Positions 16,451 through 26,052 are shown, counted from the stretch's first letter. The stretch: DNA of 64,000 bases from Flemingiibacterium sp045578725 (GCA_045578725.1 JAZNKS010000018.1:1-64000); one strand, 5' to 3'. Translations and numbers: made by a program. Notes: a model not told the origin generated them from the letters alone.

Positions 16451-17317
16451 TCAGGTCAGGGCATCGGCGGGGGCTTCTTCGGGATAAAAGCCGCTGTATC
16501 CGGTCTTTTCCATCGCGGCGATGGCGGCCATATCGTCATCGGTGATGGCGAAGTCGAAGACCTCCATGTTGGCGGCCATGCGGCCGGGATTCAGGGACTT
16601 GGGAAGCGGAACGGCTCCGCTCTGCAGGGCGAAGCGGATGCAGAGCTGGGCGACGCTCTTTTCATAGCGCGCGGCCATTTCCGTTAAGAATTCATTCTTC
16701 AGAACGGCGCCGCATCCGAGCGGGCTCCAGGCCTCCACGGCGATTCCCTCGGCGCGGCAGTAATCGGTCAGTTCGGGCTGGATATAACCGGGATGGAATT
16801 CGATCTGGTTGACCATCGGCTTGATGGCGGAGCGGGCCTTCAGCGATTCGAGGTGAGAGGGCAGGAAGTTGGATACACCGATGGCGCGGAGCTTGCCGTC
16901 CTGATAGAGCTTTTCAAAGCCGCGCCAGGTTTCCGCGTTCAGCTCCTCCCAGTTGTCGGCGACCTTTTTAACCGCCGGCCAATGGATCAGATAGAGATCC
17001 AGATAGTCAAGGCCGAGCAGGCGGAGGGATTCCTCGCAGGCCTTGATGGTCTTCTCATAGCCGCGGTTGGTGACCCAGTGCTTGGTGGTGATAAACAGCT
17101 CCTCCCGCTTGACGCCGGAGGCACGGATTCCTTCGCCGACGCTGGCTTCGTTGCCGTATGCGGCGGCGGTATCGATGTGACGGTAGCCGAGGCGGATGGC
17201 CTCGCGCACACAGTCGCGGGCGGTATCGCCGTCGGGGGTCTGCCAGGTGCCGTATCCGATGCAGGGCATCTTCACGCCGCTTGCAAGGGTGAGGGTATCA
17301 TCAAATTTCGTGAACAT
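16451..17317 (-). CDS. Aldo/keto reductase
   Basis: The 288-residue protein is a standard-length AKR barrel. It has the catalytic tetrad in 'DTAAAYGNE' (Asp, Tyr), 'ITTKHW' (Lys) and 'LIHWP' (His). The NADPH-binding C-terminal part includes 'VPLPKSLNPGRMAANMEVF', close to the usual P-K-S motif. It would reduce aldehydes or ketoses with NAD(P)H in the cytoplasm. It is the first gene of the unit with phosphoesterase and GH20, and starts behind AAAGGAG. Confidence 0.9.
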   Translation of the reverse strand: MFTKFDDTLTLASGVKMPCIGYGTWQTPDGDTARDCVREAIRLGYRHIDTAAAYGNEASVGEGIRASGVKREELFITTKHWVTNRGYEKTIKACEESLRLLGLDYLDLYLIHWPAVKKVADNWEELNAETWRGFEKLYQDGKLRAIGVSNFLPSHLESLKARSAIKPMVNQIEFHPGYIQPELTDYCRAEGIAVEAWSPLGCGAVLKNEFLTEMAARYEKSVAQLCIRFALQSGAVPLPKSLNPGRMAANMEVFDFAITDDDMAAIAAMEKTGYSGFYPEEAPADALT

Positions 17318-17347
17318 AGCGGTTCTCCTTTGAAATTGTTTTTTACC

Positions 17348-17376
17348 ATTATATCATAACCGCCCGCCTTTTGCAA
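17348..17376 (-). promoter_or_regulatory. Promoter of the aldo/keto reductase-phosphoesterase-GH20 operon
   Basis: Minus-strand TTGCAA and TATAAT are spaced by 17 bases and lie about 30 bases upstream of the first start codon. Confidence 0.6.
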
Positions 17377-17492
17377 GCCCCGTGCGGATATTTCGGGGGA
17401 GATATGGCGCCGCCTTCAAGGAAAAAACGGTGCGGTACCGATTCCAGCGGCAGGTGTGTTTCGGCGGGGGGAAAGCGTTCCGCGGCTTCGGG

Positions 17493-18326
17493 TTATCCTT
17501 CTTTGCGCACCCTCCGGTAGGTTTTCGGCGTACTGCCGATGCACCGCTTGAAGCGGCGCGCGAAATAGGACTGATCGCAGAAGCCCAGCCGCTGGCTGAT
17601 TTCCTGTATCGAAAGCCGGCTGCCGAGCAGCAGGTTTTCCGCTTCCTGCATGACGGCGCGCTCGATGTAGCCGCCGATTGTGATGCCGGCCTCGGTGCGG
17701 AATTTTTTGTTGAGCGTGCTGGGAGCGACAAAGGCGTTGGCCGCGATCTCGGCGGTGCCAAGACCGATTCCCAGATGCGAGCGGATGTAATCCATCGCCA
17801 GCAGAACCGGCCGTGAAAAGTCCGGACGGACGAATTCGATCCCGTACAACTTGGCCAGCGTCAGAAGAGAGGTCATCACCTCGCACCGCATACGGAGGGT
17901 GTCGGCAAGGGCCGGACTCTGCACATCATCCTTCAGCCGGCCGATCAGCCCGTCATCGGGGGTATATTCCATCACCCGCCCGGCCGTGCCGAAGTAATCC
18001 AGCCCATTGTCATCGTTGAAATGCAGATGAAAATAGACCTTCTCCACATAATTCTCGCAGGCAAAGGAGAAGGAATAGCCTGCCGGGAGCAGATAGCACC
18101 GCCCGGCTTTGAGGGGGATCCTCTCCCCGTCGGCGATGACATAGCCGTCGCCGCCGATCATGTAATAGAGCCTTGAATAGGGCGGGTCGGTGACATTCAG
18201 ATGCCAGTCCCGGCCGCCTATGATATAGCCGAAATCCGAAAGACTCAGATGAACATGATTGAAATTGTCGTATACAGCCTTGTCGCGCCAGGTAATGACA
18301 TATTCGTGGTTTGTTCCGGGCTTCAT
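17493..18326 (-). CDS. AraC-family transcriptional regulator
   Basis: A 277-residue protein with an N-terminal sensor half ('DGERIPLKAGRCYLLPAGYS', residues about 65-85) and a C-terminal double HTH. The HTH region has 'IAANAFVAPSTLNKKFRTEAG' split over the first HTH and 'ISQRLGFCDQSYFARRFKR' in the second, ending 'GSTPKTYRRVRKEG'. The start follows AAGGAGG by nine bases. It is divergent from the GH29 fucosidase gene and lies beyond the aldo/keto reductase operon promoter, so it could control either unit. Confidence 0.88.
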   Translation of the reverse strand: MKPGTNHEYVITWRDKAVYDNFNHVHLSLSDFGYIIGGRDWHLNVTDPPYSRLYYMIGGDGYVIADGERIPLKAGRCYLLPAGYSFSFACENYVEKVYFHLHFNDDNGLDYFGTAGRVMEYTPDDGLIGRLKDDVQSPALADTLRMRCEVMTSLLTLAKLYGIEFVRPDFSRPVLLAMDYIRSHLGIGLGTAEIAANAFVAPSTLNKKFRTEAGITIGGYIERAVMQEAENLLLGSRLSIQEISQRLGFCDQSYFARRFKRCIGSTPKTYRRVRKEG

Positions 18327-18346
18327 ATTGCTAGCCTCCTTGCAAA

Positions 18347-18379
18347 ATATCGGATAATCCTGTTTTTGTATCCGAATAT
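18347..18379. promoter_or_regulatory. Inverted repeat, candidate AraC operator
   Basis: ATATCGGATA and TATCCGAATAT form an imperfect inverted repeat (one extra A) in the region between the divergent AraC and fucosidase genes. Confidence 0.35.
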
Positions 18380-18382
18380 CCC

Positions 18383-18411
18383 TTGCCAGAAACGGGCAAA
18401 GGGCTTATAAT
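18383..18411 (+). promoter_or_regulatory. Promoter of the fucosidase operon
   Basis: TTGCCA and TATAAT are spaced by exactly 17 bases, about 80 bases before the start codon. Confidence 0.65.
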
Positions 18412-18494
18412 GAAAGGGAAAACAGCTCTGTATACAGCATACACCAAAATACTGAAAAATGCAAGTACTTTCAGAAAAAAACGGAGGAAAAATG

Positions 18495-19826
18495 ATGGCA
18501 GGCTATACGGTCCGTCCGACACCCGGCGATACAGCCTGGTTCCGGCATGACCGCTTTGGAATGTTCATCCACTTCGGCCTGTACGCCATGCCGGCGCGGC
18601 ACGAATGGATCAAAACCTACGAAAAGATGACCGATGCGCAGTATGACCGCTATTTTCATCACTTCAATCCCGACCGCTTCGATCCTCATGAGTGGGCGCG
18701 CCGCGCAAAGGCGGCCGGCATGAAATATGCGGTTCTCACGGCCAAGCATCACGAGGGCTTCTGCCTGTTCGATTCGAAATACACCGACTACAAATCCACC
18801 AATACCCCGATCGGGCGGGATCTGGTGCGCGAATACTGCGATGCCTTCCGGGCAGAGGGAATCCGGGTCGGGCTGTATTATTCGCTGATCGACTGGCACC
18901 ATCCCGATTTCACGATCGACCCGATCCATCCCCGGTGCGACGATCCGGATGCCGAAGAGCAGAATAAATCCCGCGATATGCGCCGCTATGCAAAGTATAT
19001 GAGGGATCAGGTGGAGGAGCTTCTGACAAACTACGGACGGATCGATATTCTCTGGTTCGATTTCTCCTATTCAAAGGACCGCAACCGCTGGATGCGGGGC
19101 AAGGGCAGGGAGGACTGGGAGTCCGAGAAGCTGATTGCGCTGGCCCGGCGGCTTCAGCCGCACGTCATCATCGACAACCGGTGCGAGATCGATCAGGACA
19201 TCTGGACGCCGGAGCAGTTCCAGCCCACCGACTGGATCCGGCATAAGGAAACCGGCGAACGGGTGACCTGGGAGGCCTGCCAGACCTTCTCCGGCTCCTG
19301 GGGCTATCATCGGGACGAGAGCACCTGGAAAACACCCGAGATGCTGATTGAAATGCTGGTGCAGACGGTGGCCTGCGGAGGCAATCTGATTATGAATGTC
19401 GGCCCGACCTCGCGGGGGCATCTGGATGAGCGGGCCGAAAACGCTCTCGGTGTCTTTGAAAAATGGATGAAATACAGCAGCCGCTCGATCTATGGCTGTA
19501 CAATGGCTGAGGAGGAGCTGCTGTCCGGTCTGCCGGCCAACTGCTGTTATACCCAGAGCGAGGACGGCAGAAGGCTCTATGTCCATCTGCTCAGCTATCC
19601 CTTCCGCTATCTGCGGCTGGGAGGGCTGGCCGATAAGATCGAATACGCGCAGTTTTTACATGACGGCAGCGAGATTCTTTACACCTGCGGCAATCTTTCG
19701 CGGGGCAGCTTTGCGGAATTCGATACGGGGGCCGAAAATTCGGTCATTCTGCATATTCCCGCCCTGCGCCCGCCCGTCACGATACCGGTTATTGAAATTT
19801 TTTTGATAACGGTGGATCCAACATGA
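18495..19826 (+). CDS. Alpha-L-fucosidase-like glycoside hydrolase family 29
   Basis: The 443-residue protein opens its barrel with 'WFRHDRFGMFIHFGLYAMPA', continues with 'YAVLTAKHHEGFCLFDS', and has 'IDILWFDFS', where the Asp is the expected GH29 nucleophile. 'GGNLIMNVGPTSRG' is the well-conserved C-terminal barrel motif. No signal peptide is seen, so it probably acts inside the cell on fucosylated oligosaccharides. The second of two adjacent Met codons was chosen because it lies seven bases from GGAGG. Its stop overlaps the start of the next lipoprotein gene. Confidence 0.9.
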   Translation: MAGYTVRPTPGDTAWFRHDRFGMFIHFGLYAMPARHEWIKTYEKMTDAQYDRYFHHFNPDRFDPHEWARRAKAAGMKYAVLTAKHHEGFCLFDSKYTDYKSTNTPIGRDLVREYCDAFRAEGIRVGLYYSLIDWHHPDFTIDPIHPRCDDPDAEEQNKSRDMRRYAKYMRDQVEELLTNYGRIDILWFDFSYSKDRNRWMRGKGREDWESEKLIALARRLQPHVIIDNRCEIDQDIWTPEQFQPTDWIRHKETGERVTWEACQTFSGSWGYHRDESTWKTPEMLIEMLVQTVACGGNLIMNVGPTSRGHLDERAENALGVFEKWMKYSSRSIYGCTMAEEELLSGLPANCCYTQSEDGRRLYVHLLSYPFRYLRLGGLADKIEYAQFLHDGSEILYTCGNLSRGSFAEFDTGAENSVILHIPALRPPVTIPVIEIFLITVDPT

Positions 19827-21271
19827 AATCAAAACAGCTGTTATCCATGCTTCTGATCGGCGCCCTCACGGCAGGCTTTGCATCCTGCCAAGGGGACACG
19901 CCCGCTGATACCACCGAAGCGCCGGAGGATTCTGTCACCACCGCAGCCGAGCCGGAGCTTCCGGCCGGCATTGAAAAGAAGGATTACGGGACGGACTTCA
20001 ACATCCTCTACCCCGATTGGGGCCTGTATATCAAATACTTCTTCGCACCGGAGGAAACCACCGGCGAGGTCATGGACGATGCGCTGTATAAAAGAGAGCT
20101 TCTGGTCGAGGAATACCTGGGCGTTGACATCACCAATCAGTGCGCGGGCACGATCAAGGATATCTATCCGGCTGTGCAGGAGATGGTCTATGCGGGCGAC
20201 GATACCTATCAGATGGCCCTCACGCACTGTATCACGAATGTTTCCAATATGCTGACCGACGAGCTGCTGCTCGATCTGAACACCACGTCTATCGATTTTA
20301 CCGCCGACTGGTGGAATCAGAGCGCGGTCGAGGAGCTGGAGCTGTTCGGCAAGCGCTACTATGCGGTATCCGACTATATGCTCCCGGACCCGAACTGCAT
20401 CCTTTTCAACAAATCCATCGTCAGGGACTACAAGCTGGAGAATCCCTACGAGCTGGTCCGCGAGGGCAAATGGACGCTGGACAAGATGTTGGAGATGGGC
20501 CTTGCGGCCAAGGTGGACAACGGCGATACGGTCTGGAACCGGGAGGATCAGTACGGCGTGACCCACGGCTCGGCCTGGTATTTCACCAGCTTCATCTATT
20601 CCAGCGGCTTCCGCCTCACCGAAAAGGATGAGGACGGCAATCTGATGCTCTCCTTCACCCTCAATGACCGCACCGCATTGATGATGGAGAAGATGGATGC
20701 CGTCTTCAACAACGAGATGACATGGGAATACAACGAGAACATCGCCGAGGAGCGGGCCGATATCAGCACCGGCAAGTGCCTGTTCAACGTCAACACGATC
20801 AATCAGCTCCGCAATTTCCGAAACAGCGAGGTCGATTACGGCATCCTGCCCTATCCGATGATGGACGAGCAGACCGGCGGCTATTATACCAATGACTGGT
20901 CGGGCCTTCTGTGCGTGCCCGTCACCGCGCAGAATCCGGACATGATTGCCGATGTCATCGAGCTGCTCAGCTATTACAGCGCCGAAACGGTCATCCCGGC
21001 CTACTTTGATCTGGTGCTGGGCGAAAAGCTCTCCCGTGACGAGGATTCCAAGGAGATGCTGAATCTGATCTTCGACAACATCGTCTTCGATGCCGGCATG
21101 AACTATCTCGGCTTTGAAGCCAATATGGCGGCCTTCTTCTATATCGTCCACGGCAGCATCATCCTCTCCGGCGGCAATAATTTCGCTTCCATGGTGGCCG
21201 GAAGCGAATACGGTGCCAGGGCCGAGATCGATGCCTTCAATAAGACCGTCGCCGCGCTGGGTCAAAAATAA
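19823..21271 (+). CDS. Extracellular solute-binding lipoprotein
   Basis: The 482-residue protein has a lipoprotein signal peptide with lipobox 'FASC' near residue 20, a Thr/Asp/Glu linker, and the window-wide family block 'TGEVMDDALYKRELLVEE'. Other shared blocks are 'VREGKWTLDKMLEM' and 'DYGILPYPMMDE'. The start codon overlaps the fucosidase stop (ATGA), implying translational coupling and suggesting that it binds a fucosylated ligand. No permease genes accompany it. Confidence 0.85.
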   Translation: MKSKQLLSMLLIGALTAGFASCQGDTPADTTEAPEDSVTTAAEPELPAGIEKKDYGTDFNILYPDWGLYIKYFFAPEETTGEVMDDALYKRELLVEEYLGVDITNQCAGTIKDIYPAVQEMVYAGDDTYQMALTHCITNVSNMLTDELLLDLNTTSIDFTADWWNQSAVEELELFGKRYYAVSDYMLPDPNCILFNKSIVRDYKLENPYELVREGKWTLDKMLEMGLAAKVDNGDTVWNREDQYGVTHGSAWYFTSFIYSSGFRLTEKDEDGNLMLSFTLNDRTALMMEKMDAVFNNEMTWEYNENIAEERADISTGKCLFNVNTINQLRNFRNSEVDYGILPYPMMDEQTGGYYTNDWSGLLCVPVTAQNPDMIADVIELLSYYSAETVIPAYFDLVLGEKLSRDEDSKEMLNLIFDNIVFDAGMNYLGFEANMAAFFYIVHGSIILSGGNNFASMVAGSEYGARAEIDAFNKTVAALGQK

Positions 21272-21297
21272 GCAAACAATCGCAGAATTCTCCGGTT

Positions 21298-21343
21298 TTG
21301 TGACAATTCCGTACCGGAATTTGTTACAATAATGTGGTATAAT
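21298..21343 (+). promoter_or_regulatory. Promoter with overlapping inverted-repeat operator
   Basis: An extended -10 element TGG-TATAAT ends at 21343. Just upstream, TTGTGACAATTCCG and CGGAATTTGTTACAA flank a TAC centre; the inner AATTCCG/CGGAATT arms match perfectly. The repeat covers the expected -35 region, as expected for a repressor or activator site controlling the glycyl radical enzyme operon. Confidence 0.55.
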
Positions 21344-21388
21344 GAAGGCGGATGTCAATCCGCAATTATACCATTTGGAGGTTCTGCT

Positions 21389-22822
21389 ATGAAACAATCC
21401 CAGCTCCCATCGGCCCTTCTTGCGGCCGCGCTGTTTGCCGGATCCGCCCTTATGCCCGGATGCGGCTCCGATACACCGGCTGATACCGGTGCCCCGACAA
21501 CCGATCCCTCGGGGGAGAGTACAGGACAGGAGGGTACCACCGGCTACTATGATGATCTGGAAGACTATGACTTTGAGGAATACGAATTCCGGATTCTTGA
21601 CAACGATACGGTCGCTCTCTTTCTGACGGCCGAGGAGATGACCGGCGAGAAGGTCAACGATGCCGCCTGGCAGCGCAATGCCGAGGTGGAGGATCTGCTG
21701 AACGTAAAGATCGTTTCCGAAAACGATCAGGAGATGGGCGAGATCCGGTTCCAGAATGCCATTTTAGCCGATGATGCGGAAGCCGTCGATCTTTTCTGCT
21801 TCCGCGGCCCCGGCCAGCGGGATGTCTACATCACCGCGAATGTGCTCTATGACTGGAAGGAGATCCCGAATCTGAAGCTGGACTGCCCCTGGTACAACCA
21901 GTCGGCCAATGAGGCGTATTCCATCGCCGGCAAGCAGTATTTCGGTGTCAGCGACATCACGCTCGCCGTCCAGCACAGCGCTTCGGTTTTGTTCAACATC
22001 GGCATGGCGGAGGATTTTCAGATTGAATCCCCCTACACGCAGGTGAAGGAAGGCCGCTGGACGATGGATGCGCTCCTCACCTCCGTCAAGGATGTCTACA
22101 GCGATCTGAACAACAACGGCGAAGCGGATGAAGCGGACCGGTACGGTCTGGTCGGCCATATCAATCTGTTCGGCCGTCTGGCTCCCTCGGCCGGCGAGAC
22201 GGAGGTTTTAAGCTCCCCCGACGGCTTTGTCGTCAATCTGTTCTCCGATAAGCTGGCCGCCTTCGGCGAAAAGCTCCGCACCCTTTACCGGGACGAAAAT
22301 GTTCTCGCATCGACGGCCGCTTATGATGCGCTGTGCGAGGACCGCGCACTCTTCATCTTCTATTCCTCCGACCCCGCCAAGCTGCGCGAGGTGGAGATCG
22401 ATTTCGGCTATCTGCCCTATCCCAAGTATGACGAGGCGCAGGAGAACTATTACAACGAAGCATCCGGCGGCATGATGGCCGTGCCGATCAATGCGCCCGA
22501 CATCGAGCGCACCGGTGCTGTCATCGAAGCCCTCAGCGCCGGTTCGGCCAGGTATCTGCGTCAGGCTTTTGTGGATACCTACATCGAGAACAAGGTTCTG
22601 CGCGATGAGGAATCCGTAGAAAACTACCGGCTGGCCTATTCCACCCACGTTTACAGCCTGTCCTACAACATCGATCCGGCCGGAATGCTGGCAAGCCACA
22701 AATTCTATGCGGAGCTGCTCCGCAACGATGCCGTAGAGCACGCTTCGTATTATGCCTCCGTCCGCGAGGCCATCGAAACCGCTTATGAGGAGCTCTACAA
22801 CGCGGCGCTTGCCAATCAATAA
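21389..22822 (+). CDS. Extracellular solute-binding lipoprotein
   Basis: The 477-residue protein begins 'MKQSQLPSALLAAALFAG' and has lipobox 'MPGC' near residue 27. The conserved family block reads 'TGEKVNDAAWQRNAEVED', and later parts include 'VKEGRWTMDALL' and 'DFGYLPYPKYDEA'. The start follows GGAGG by seven bases. It is first in the operon with the glycyl radical enzyme 20 bases downstream, so it may capture the substrate or precursor of that enzyme. No permease is encoded nearby. Confidence 0.85.
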   Translation: MKQSQLPSALLAAALFAGSALMPGCGSDTPADTGAPTTDPSGESTGQEGTTGYYDDLEDYDFEEYEFRILDNDTVALFLTAEEMTGEKVNDAAWQRNAEVEDLLNVKIVSENDQEMGEIRFQNAILADDAEAVDLFCFRGPGQRDVYITANVLYDWKEIPNLKLDCPWYNQSANEAYSIAGKQYFGVSDITLAVQHSASVLFNIGMAEDFQIESPYTQVKEGRWTMDALLTSVKDVYSDLNNNGEADEADRYGLVGHINLFGRLAPSAGETEVLSSPDGFVVNLFSDKLAAFGEKLRTLYRDENVLASTAAYDALCEDRALFIFYSSDPAKLREVEIDFGYLPYPKYDEAQENYYNEASGGMMAVPINAPDIERTGAVIEALSAGSARYLRQAFVDTYIENKVLRDEESVENYRLAYSTHVYSLSYNIDPAGMLASHKFYAELLRNDAVEHASYYASVREAIETAYEELYNAALANQ

Positions 22823-22842
22823 ACAGCAAATCAGGTGATTCT

Positions 22843-25128
22843 ATGTATAAAACCGCACAAAAAGCCATGAAAGACTATTACCGTGCCATGGATCTGGTCG
22901 GCCCCTTCACCCTTCGGGGGGAGGAGGCAAACCGTGGCTGGCAGGAGCGCTTCAAGCGTGTCTGCGCCTCGATGGAGGAATTCTATCGGGCCCATCCCGA
23001 CACGCCTGCGGTGCTTCTCAAAAGCCGGGTTCACACCGTGATGGCCGGAATCTGCGAGCCGGTGATTTTTCCGGGGCATCCCTTCTTCTTTGAAATCGGG
23101 ATGAACCAGTCAAGATCCTGGGGCCTTGGCGGCGGTACGCCGGCAAACTGGGTTTCGGGCACGAAGACACGGGAGATTCAGGCGGCGCATCCCTTCTATG
23201 TGGATGTGGTCAACTGGTTCCGTCCGCTTTTTGACCGGGATCATACCGGTCTGTGCGGCATCTTTTCAAGCTTTGACACCGATCACCAGACCCTCGGCTA
23301 TACCACCCTCTTTGAAACCGGATACGCCGGTCTGATCCGGCGGGCCGAAAAACAGCGGGCGAATTTCAAGTCCGGCTCGCCCGAATATGCCTTTATCGAG
23401 GCGGTGATCGAATCCTGTCGGGCGCTGATTGCCATCGCCCACCGGTTTGCCGATAAGGCCGGGGAGCTGCTCGCCTCGCTCCCCGAGGGCTACGAGCGCG
23501 CGGATCTTGAGAGGATCGCCTCGGCGGCCCGGAAAATTCCCGAAAATCCGCCCGAAACCTTCTATGAAGGCCTTGCGATGCTGCTTTTCACCCGCGAGGT
23601 GACGGCGGTCATCGAAAACATGGGCATCTCCCAGCTGGGGCACGTTGACCGTCTGCTCGGCGATCTGTATAAGCGGGATCTTGCCGCAGGACGGATCACC
23701 GAGGCGGAGGCAAGACACCTGATCGGCCTTTTCATGCTTCACACCGACATCAAATTCGATACCGAGCACGATCCCTGGCCGGAAACCTCCACCTGCATTC
23801 AGTTGGGCGGCTCAGATGCGGACGGCAAGCCGATCTTCAACGCCGTCACGCGGATGTTCATCGAGGAGCACCATAAGCTCCATCTCATCAATCCCAAGCT
23901 CAACTGCCGCTACACCAAGGATTCGCCCCGCGAATATTTCCGTGTCATCGGCCGTGCTGTGCTGGCCGGGCACAACAATTTTGCGCTCATCGGCGATGAG
24001 CCGATCATCGCGGGCCTGAAAAGGAGCGGGGTCAGCGAGCGGGATGCCCGCCGTTATGTCAACGGCGGCTGCCAGGAAACCATGATCGAGGGTCTTGGCC
24101 ACACCGAGGGCGCGGCGATCTATATCTCGCTCCTCCGTCTGCTTGATTTATTCCTGCGCCGGGATGAGGGCATGGGCATCCATGCCGATCTTGTAAGGCC
24201 GCTCGACGGCGCCGAAACGTTTGAAGAATTCTACAATAAATATATACAGGCGATGCGGCGCTTCTTCACCTTCATGACCGACGGGCGCAACTATCAGCAG
24301 TCCGTCTTCAAGGAGGCCATCACCTATCCGCTCTATTCGGCCACGCAGGAGGGCTGTATCGAAAACGGCCGCGATCACATCCGGGGCGGCGCGAAGTACA
24401 ATTTCTCCACCGTGGCGATGGTCGGCTTCCCCAACACCGCCGATTCGCTCTATGCCATCCGCGAGCTGGTTTATAATCGCCGCAGGGTGAGCCTGGAGGA
24501 ACTGATTTCGGCGCTGGAAAAGGACTGGGAAGGGCAGGAGGCGCTCCGGCGCGACGTGCTCGCGCTCCCGAAATACGGCCACGGAGAGGAAGACCCAGAT
24601 GCGCTGGCAAAGCGGCTTCTCACCGATCTGTCGGCCATCATAAGAAGCTGCAAAAACGAGCGGGGCGGCCATTATCTGCCCAGTACCTTCGTCTATCGCT
24701 ACAACCGGCTGTTTGCGCCGCCGCTCCGGGCAACGCCCGACGGCCGGCGGGCCGGGGACTATATGGCGGCCGGCGTATCGCCCTCCACGCTGGTCCCCGT
24801 GAAGGATATCACCCAGCCGCTTGCCACGATGAAGCATATCGATTTCTCGGTCTGCGGCGGCGGCATCTCGGTGCTGGATATGATGCTCCCCGCCTCGGCG
24901 CAGTTCGATGAGGAAATCTTCGCCTCCTTCATGAAGGCCTGCTCCCATTACGACTGCGTGACACTTCAGCCCAATGTCCTCAAAAAAGAGGAGCTGATCG
25001 ATGCAAAGGCCCATCCCGGGCTTCACCGGAATCTGATCGTCCGGATCTGCGGCCTGTCGGCCTATTTCACGGCGCTGGAGCCGAAGGTGCAGGATGAAAT
25101 CATCGGGCGGAACTATTATGAAGGCTGA
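22843..25128 (+). CDS. Glycyl radical enzyme, atypical subfamily
   Basis: The 761-residue protein has the PFL-like barrel of the glycyl radical superfamily. The catalytic Cys is in 'NGGCQETM' (Cys410) and keeps the C-x-E spacing of dehydratase- and decarboxylase-type members, but is not the usual GCVEP. The C-terminal radical loop is 'IVRICGLSAYF' with Gly737; Leu stands where Tyr or Phe normally follows the glycine. Its own activase gene overlaps the 3' end. The family makes a glycyl radical that abstracts hydrogen via the Cys thiyl and is strictly anaerobic. The reaction here is unknown. Pyruvate formate-lyase is unlikely because the Cys-Cys pair is absent; a dehydratase or lyase acting on a small polyol, amine or sugar derivative fits better. 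Confidence 0.88.
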   Translation: MYKTAQKAMKDYYRAMDLVGPFTLRGEEANRGWQERFKRVCASMEEFYRAHPDTPAVLLKSRVHTVMAGICEPVIFPGHPFFFEIGMNQSRSWGLGGGTPANWVSGTKTREIQAAHPFYVDVVNWFRPLFDRDHTGLCGIFSSFDTDHQTLGYTTLFETGYAGLIRRAEKQRANFKSGSPEYAFIEAVIESCRALIAIAHRFADKAGELLASLPEGYERADLERIASAARKIPENPPETFYEGLAMLLFTREVTAVIENMGISQLGHVDRLLGDLYKRDLAAGRITEAEARHLIGLFMLHTDIKFDTEHDPWPETSTCIQLGGSDADGKPIFNAVTRMFIEEHHKLHLINPKLNCRYTKDSPREYFRVIGRAVLAGHNNFALIGDEPIIAGLKRSGVSERDARRYVNGGCQETMIEGLGHTEGAAIYISLLRLLDLFLRRDEGMGIHADLVRPLDGAETFEEFYNKYIQAMRRFFTFMTDGRNYQQSVFKEAITYPLYSATQEGCIENGRDHIRGGAKYNFSTVAMVGFPNTADSLYAIRELVYNRRRVSLEELISALEKDWEGQEALRRDVLALPKYGHGEEDPDALAKRLLTDLSAIIRSCKNERGGHYLPSTFVYRYNRLFAPPLRATPDGRRAGDYMAAGVSPSTLVPVKDITQPLATMKHIDFSVCGGGISVLDMMLPASAQFDEEIFASFMKACSHYDCVTLQPNVLKKEELIDAKAHPGLHRNLIVRICGLSAYFTALEPKVQDEIIGRNYYEG

Positions 25129-26029
25129 TATGACGGGCCGGATCTTCGATATCCAGCATTTCTCGCTCAGCGACGGGCCGGGAATCCGCACCGCCGTCTT
25201 TTTCAAGGGCTGTCCCCTTGCCTGCAAATGGTGCCACAATCCGGAATCCCGGAGTCCCGATCCTCAGCTGTTATACTATGCCCATCTCTGCCGGGGCTGC
25301 CGGCAATGCGAAGCGGTCTGTCCCTCCGGTGCGCACCGCTTCGATAAAGACGGAAGCCACCGGATCGATCCCGCGCTCTGCACCCTCTGCGGCCGGTGCG
25401 AAGGGGTCTGCGATGCCGGTGCCCTGAAGAGGGTCGGGCGGACGGTGCGCGTTTCCGAGGTGATGGAGGAGGTCCTGCGCGATCGGATCCTTTACGAGGA
25501 TTCGGGCGGCGGGCTGACCCTGACGGGCGGCGAGCCGCTGGCCCAGCCATCCTTTGCCATAGCGCTGGCAGGTGCGGCGAAGAAGGCGGGCATCTCCGTC
25601 TATCTTGAAACCTCCGGATTCGGCAGCCGGGAAGCGCTGGAAGGCCTTTCCTTCCTGTGCGATGGCATCCTCTATGATTTCAAGGCATCTGCTGCCGATC
25701 ATAAAGCGCTGTGCGGCGCAGAAGCCGGCCCCATCCGGGCCAATCTGCACGCGTTTGACTCATGCGGCGTGCCCATCATCCTGCGCTGTCCGATCGTTCC
25801 GACGATGAACCTTTCCCCGGCGCTGGAGCGGGAGATCATCGAAACGGCCAAAGCTCTGAAAAACCTTGAAGAGATTCACCTGCTCCCCTATCACCGGCTC
25901 GGCCTTTCAAAGGCCCGCGCGCTGGGAATGGATCCCGGCCCCGCCATCCCCGTCCCCGCAAAAGAGGAGATGGAAGCCCTCCGCACCCGGATCGAAGCGG
26001 CAGGCAAAATCCCGGTGAAGGTGATGTAA
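25118..26029 (+). CDS. Glycyl radical enzyme activating protein (radical SAM)
   Basis: The 303-residue protein has the radical SAM motif 'CPLACKWC' (Cys32, 36, 39) and, between it and 'LTGGEPL', two ferredoxin-type clusters: 'CRGCRQCEAVC' and 'CTLCGRCEGVC'. This layout is that of activases for dehydratase-type glycyl radical enzymes, which use SAM and an electron to generate the glycyl radical. The start codon overlaps the end of the glycyl radical enzyme gene; a second Met four codons later with AAGG before it is an alternative start. Genetic coupling makes the upstream enzyme its substrate. Confidence 0.92.
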   Translation: MKADMTGRIFDIQHFSLSDGPGIRTAVFFKGCPLACKWCHNPESRSPDPQLLYYAHLCRGCRQCEAVCPSGAHRFDKDGSHRIDPALCTLCGRCEGVCDAGALKRVGRTVRVSEVMEEVLRDRILYEDSGGGLTLTGGEPLAQPSFAIALAGAAKKAGISVYLETSGFGSREALEGLSFLCDGILYDFKASAADHKALCGAEAGPIRANLHAFDSCGVPIILRCPIVPTMNLSPALEREIIETAKALKNLEEIHLLPYHRLGLSKARALGMDPGPAIPVPAKEEMEALRTRIEAAGKIPVKVM

Positions 26030-26052
26030 TACGATCGCGGCATATGACAAAA

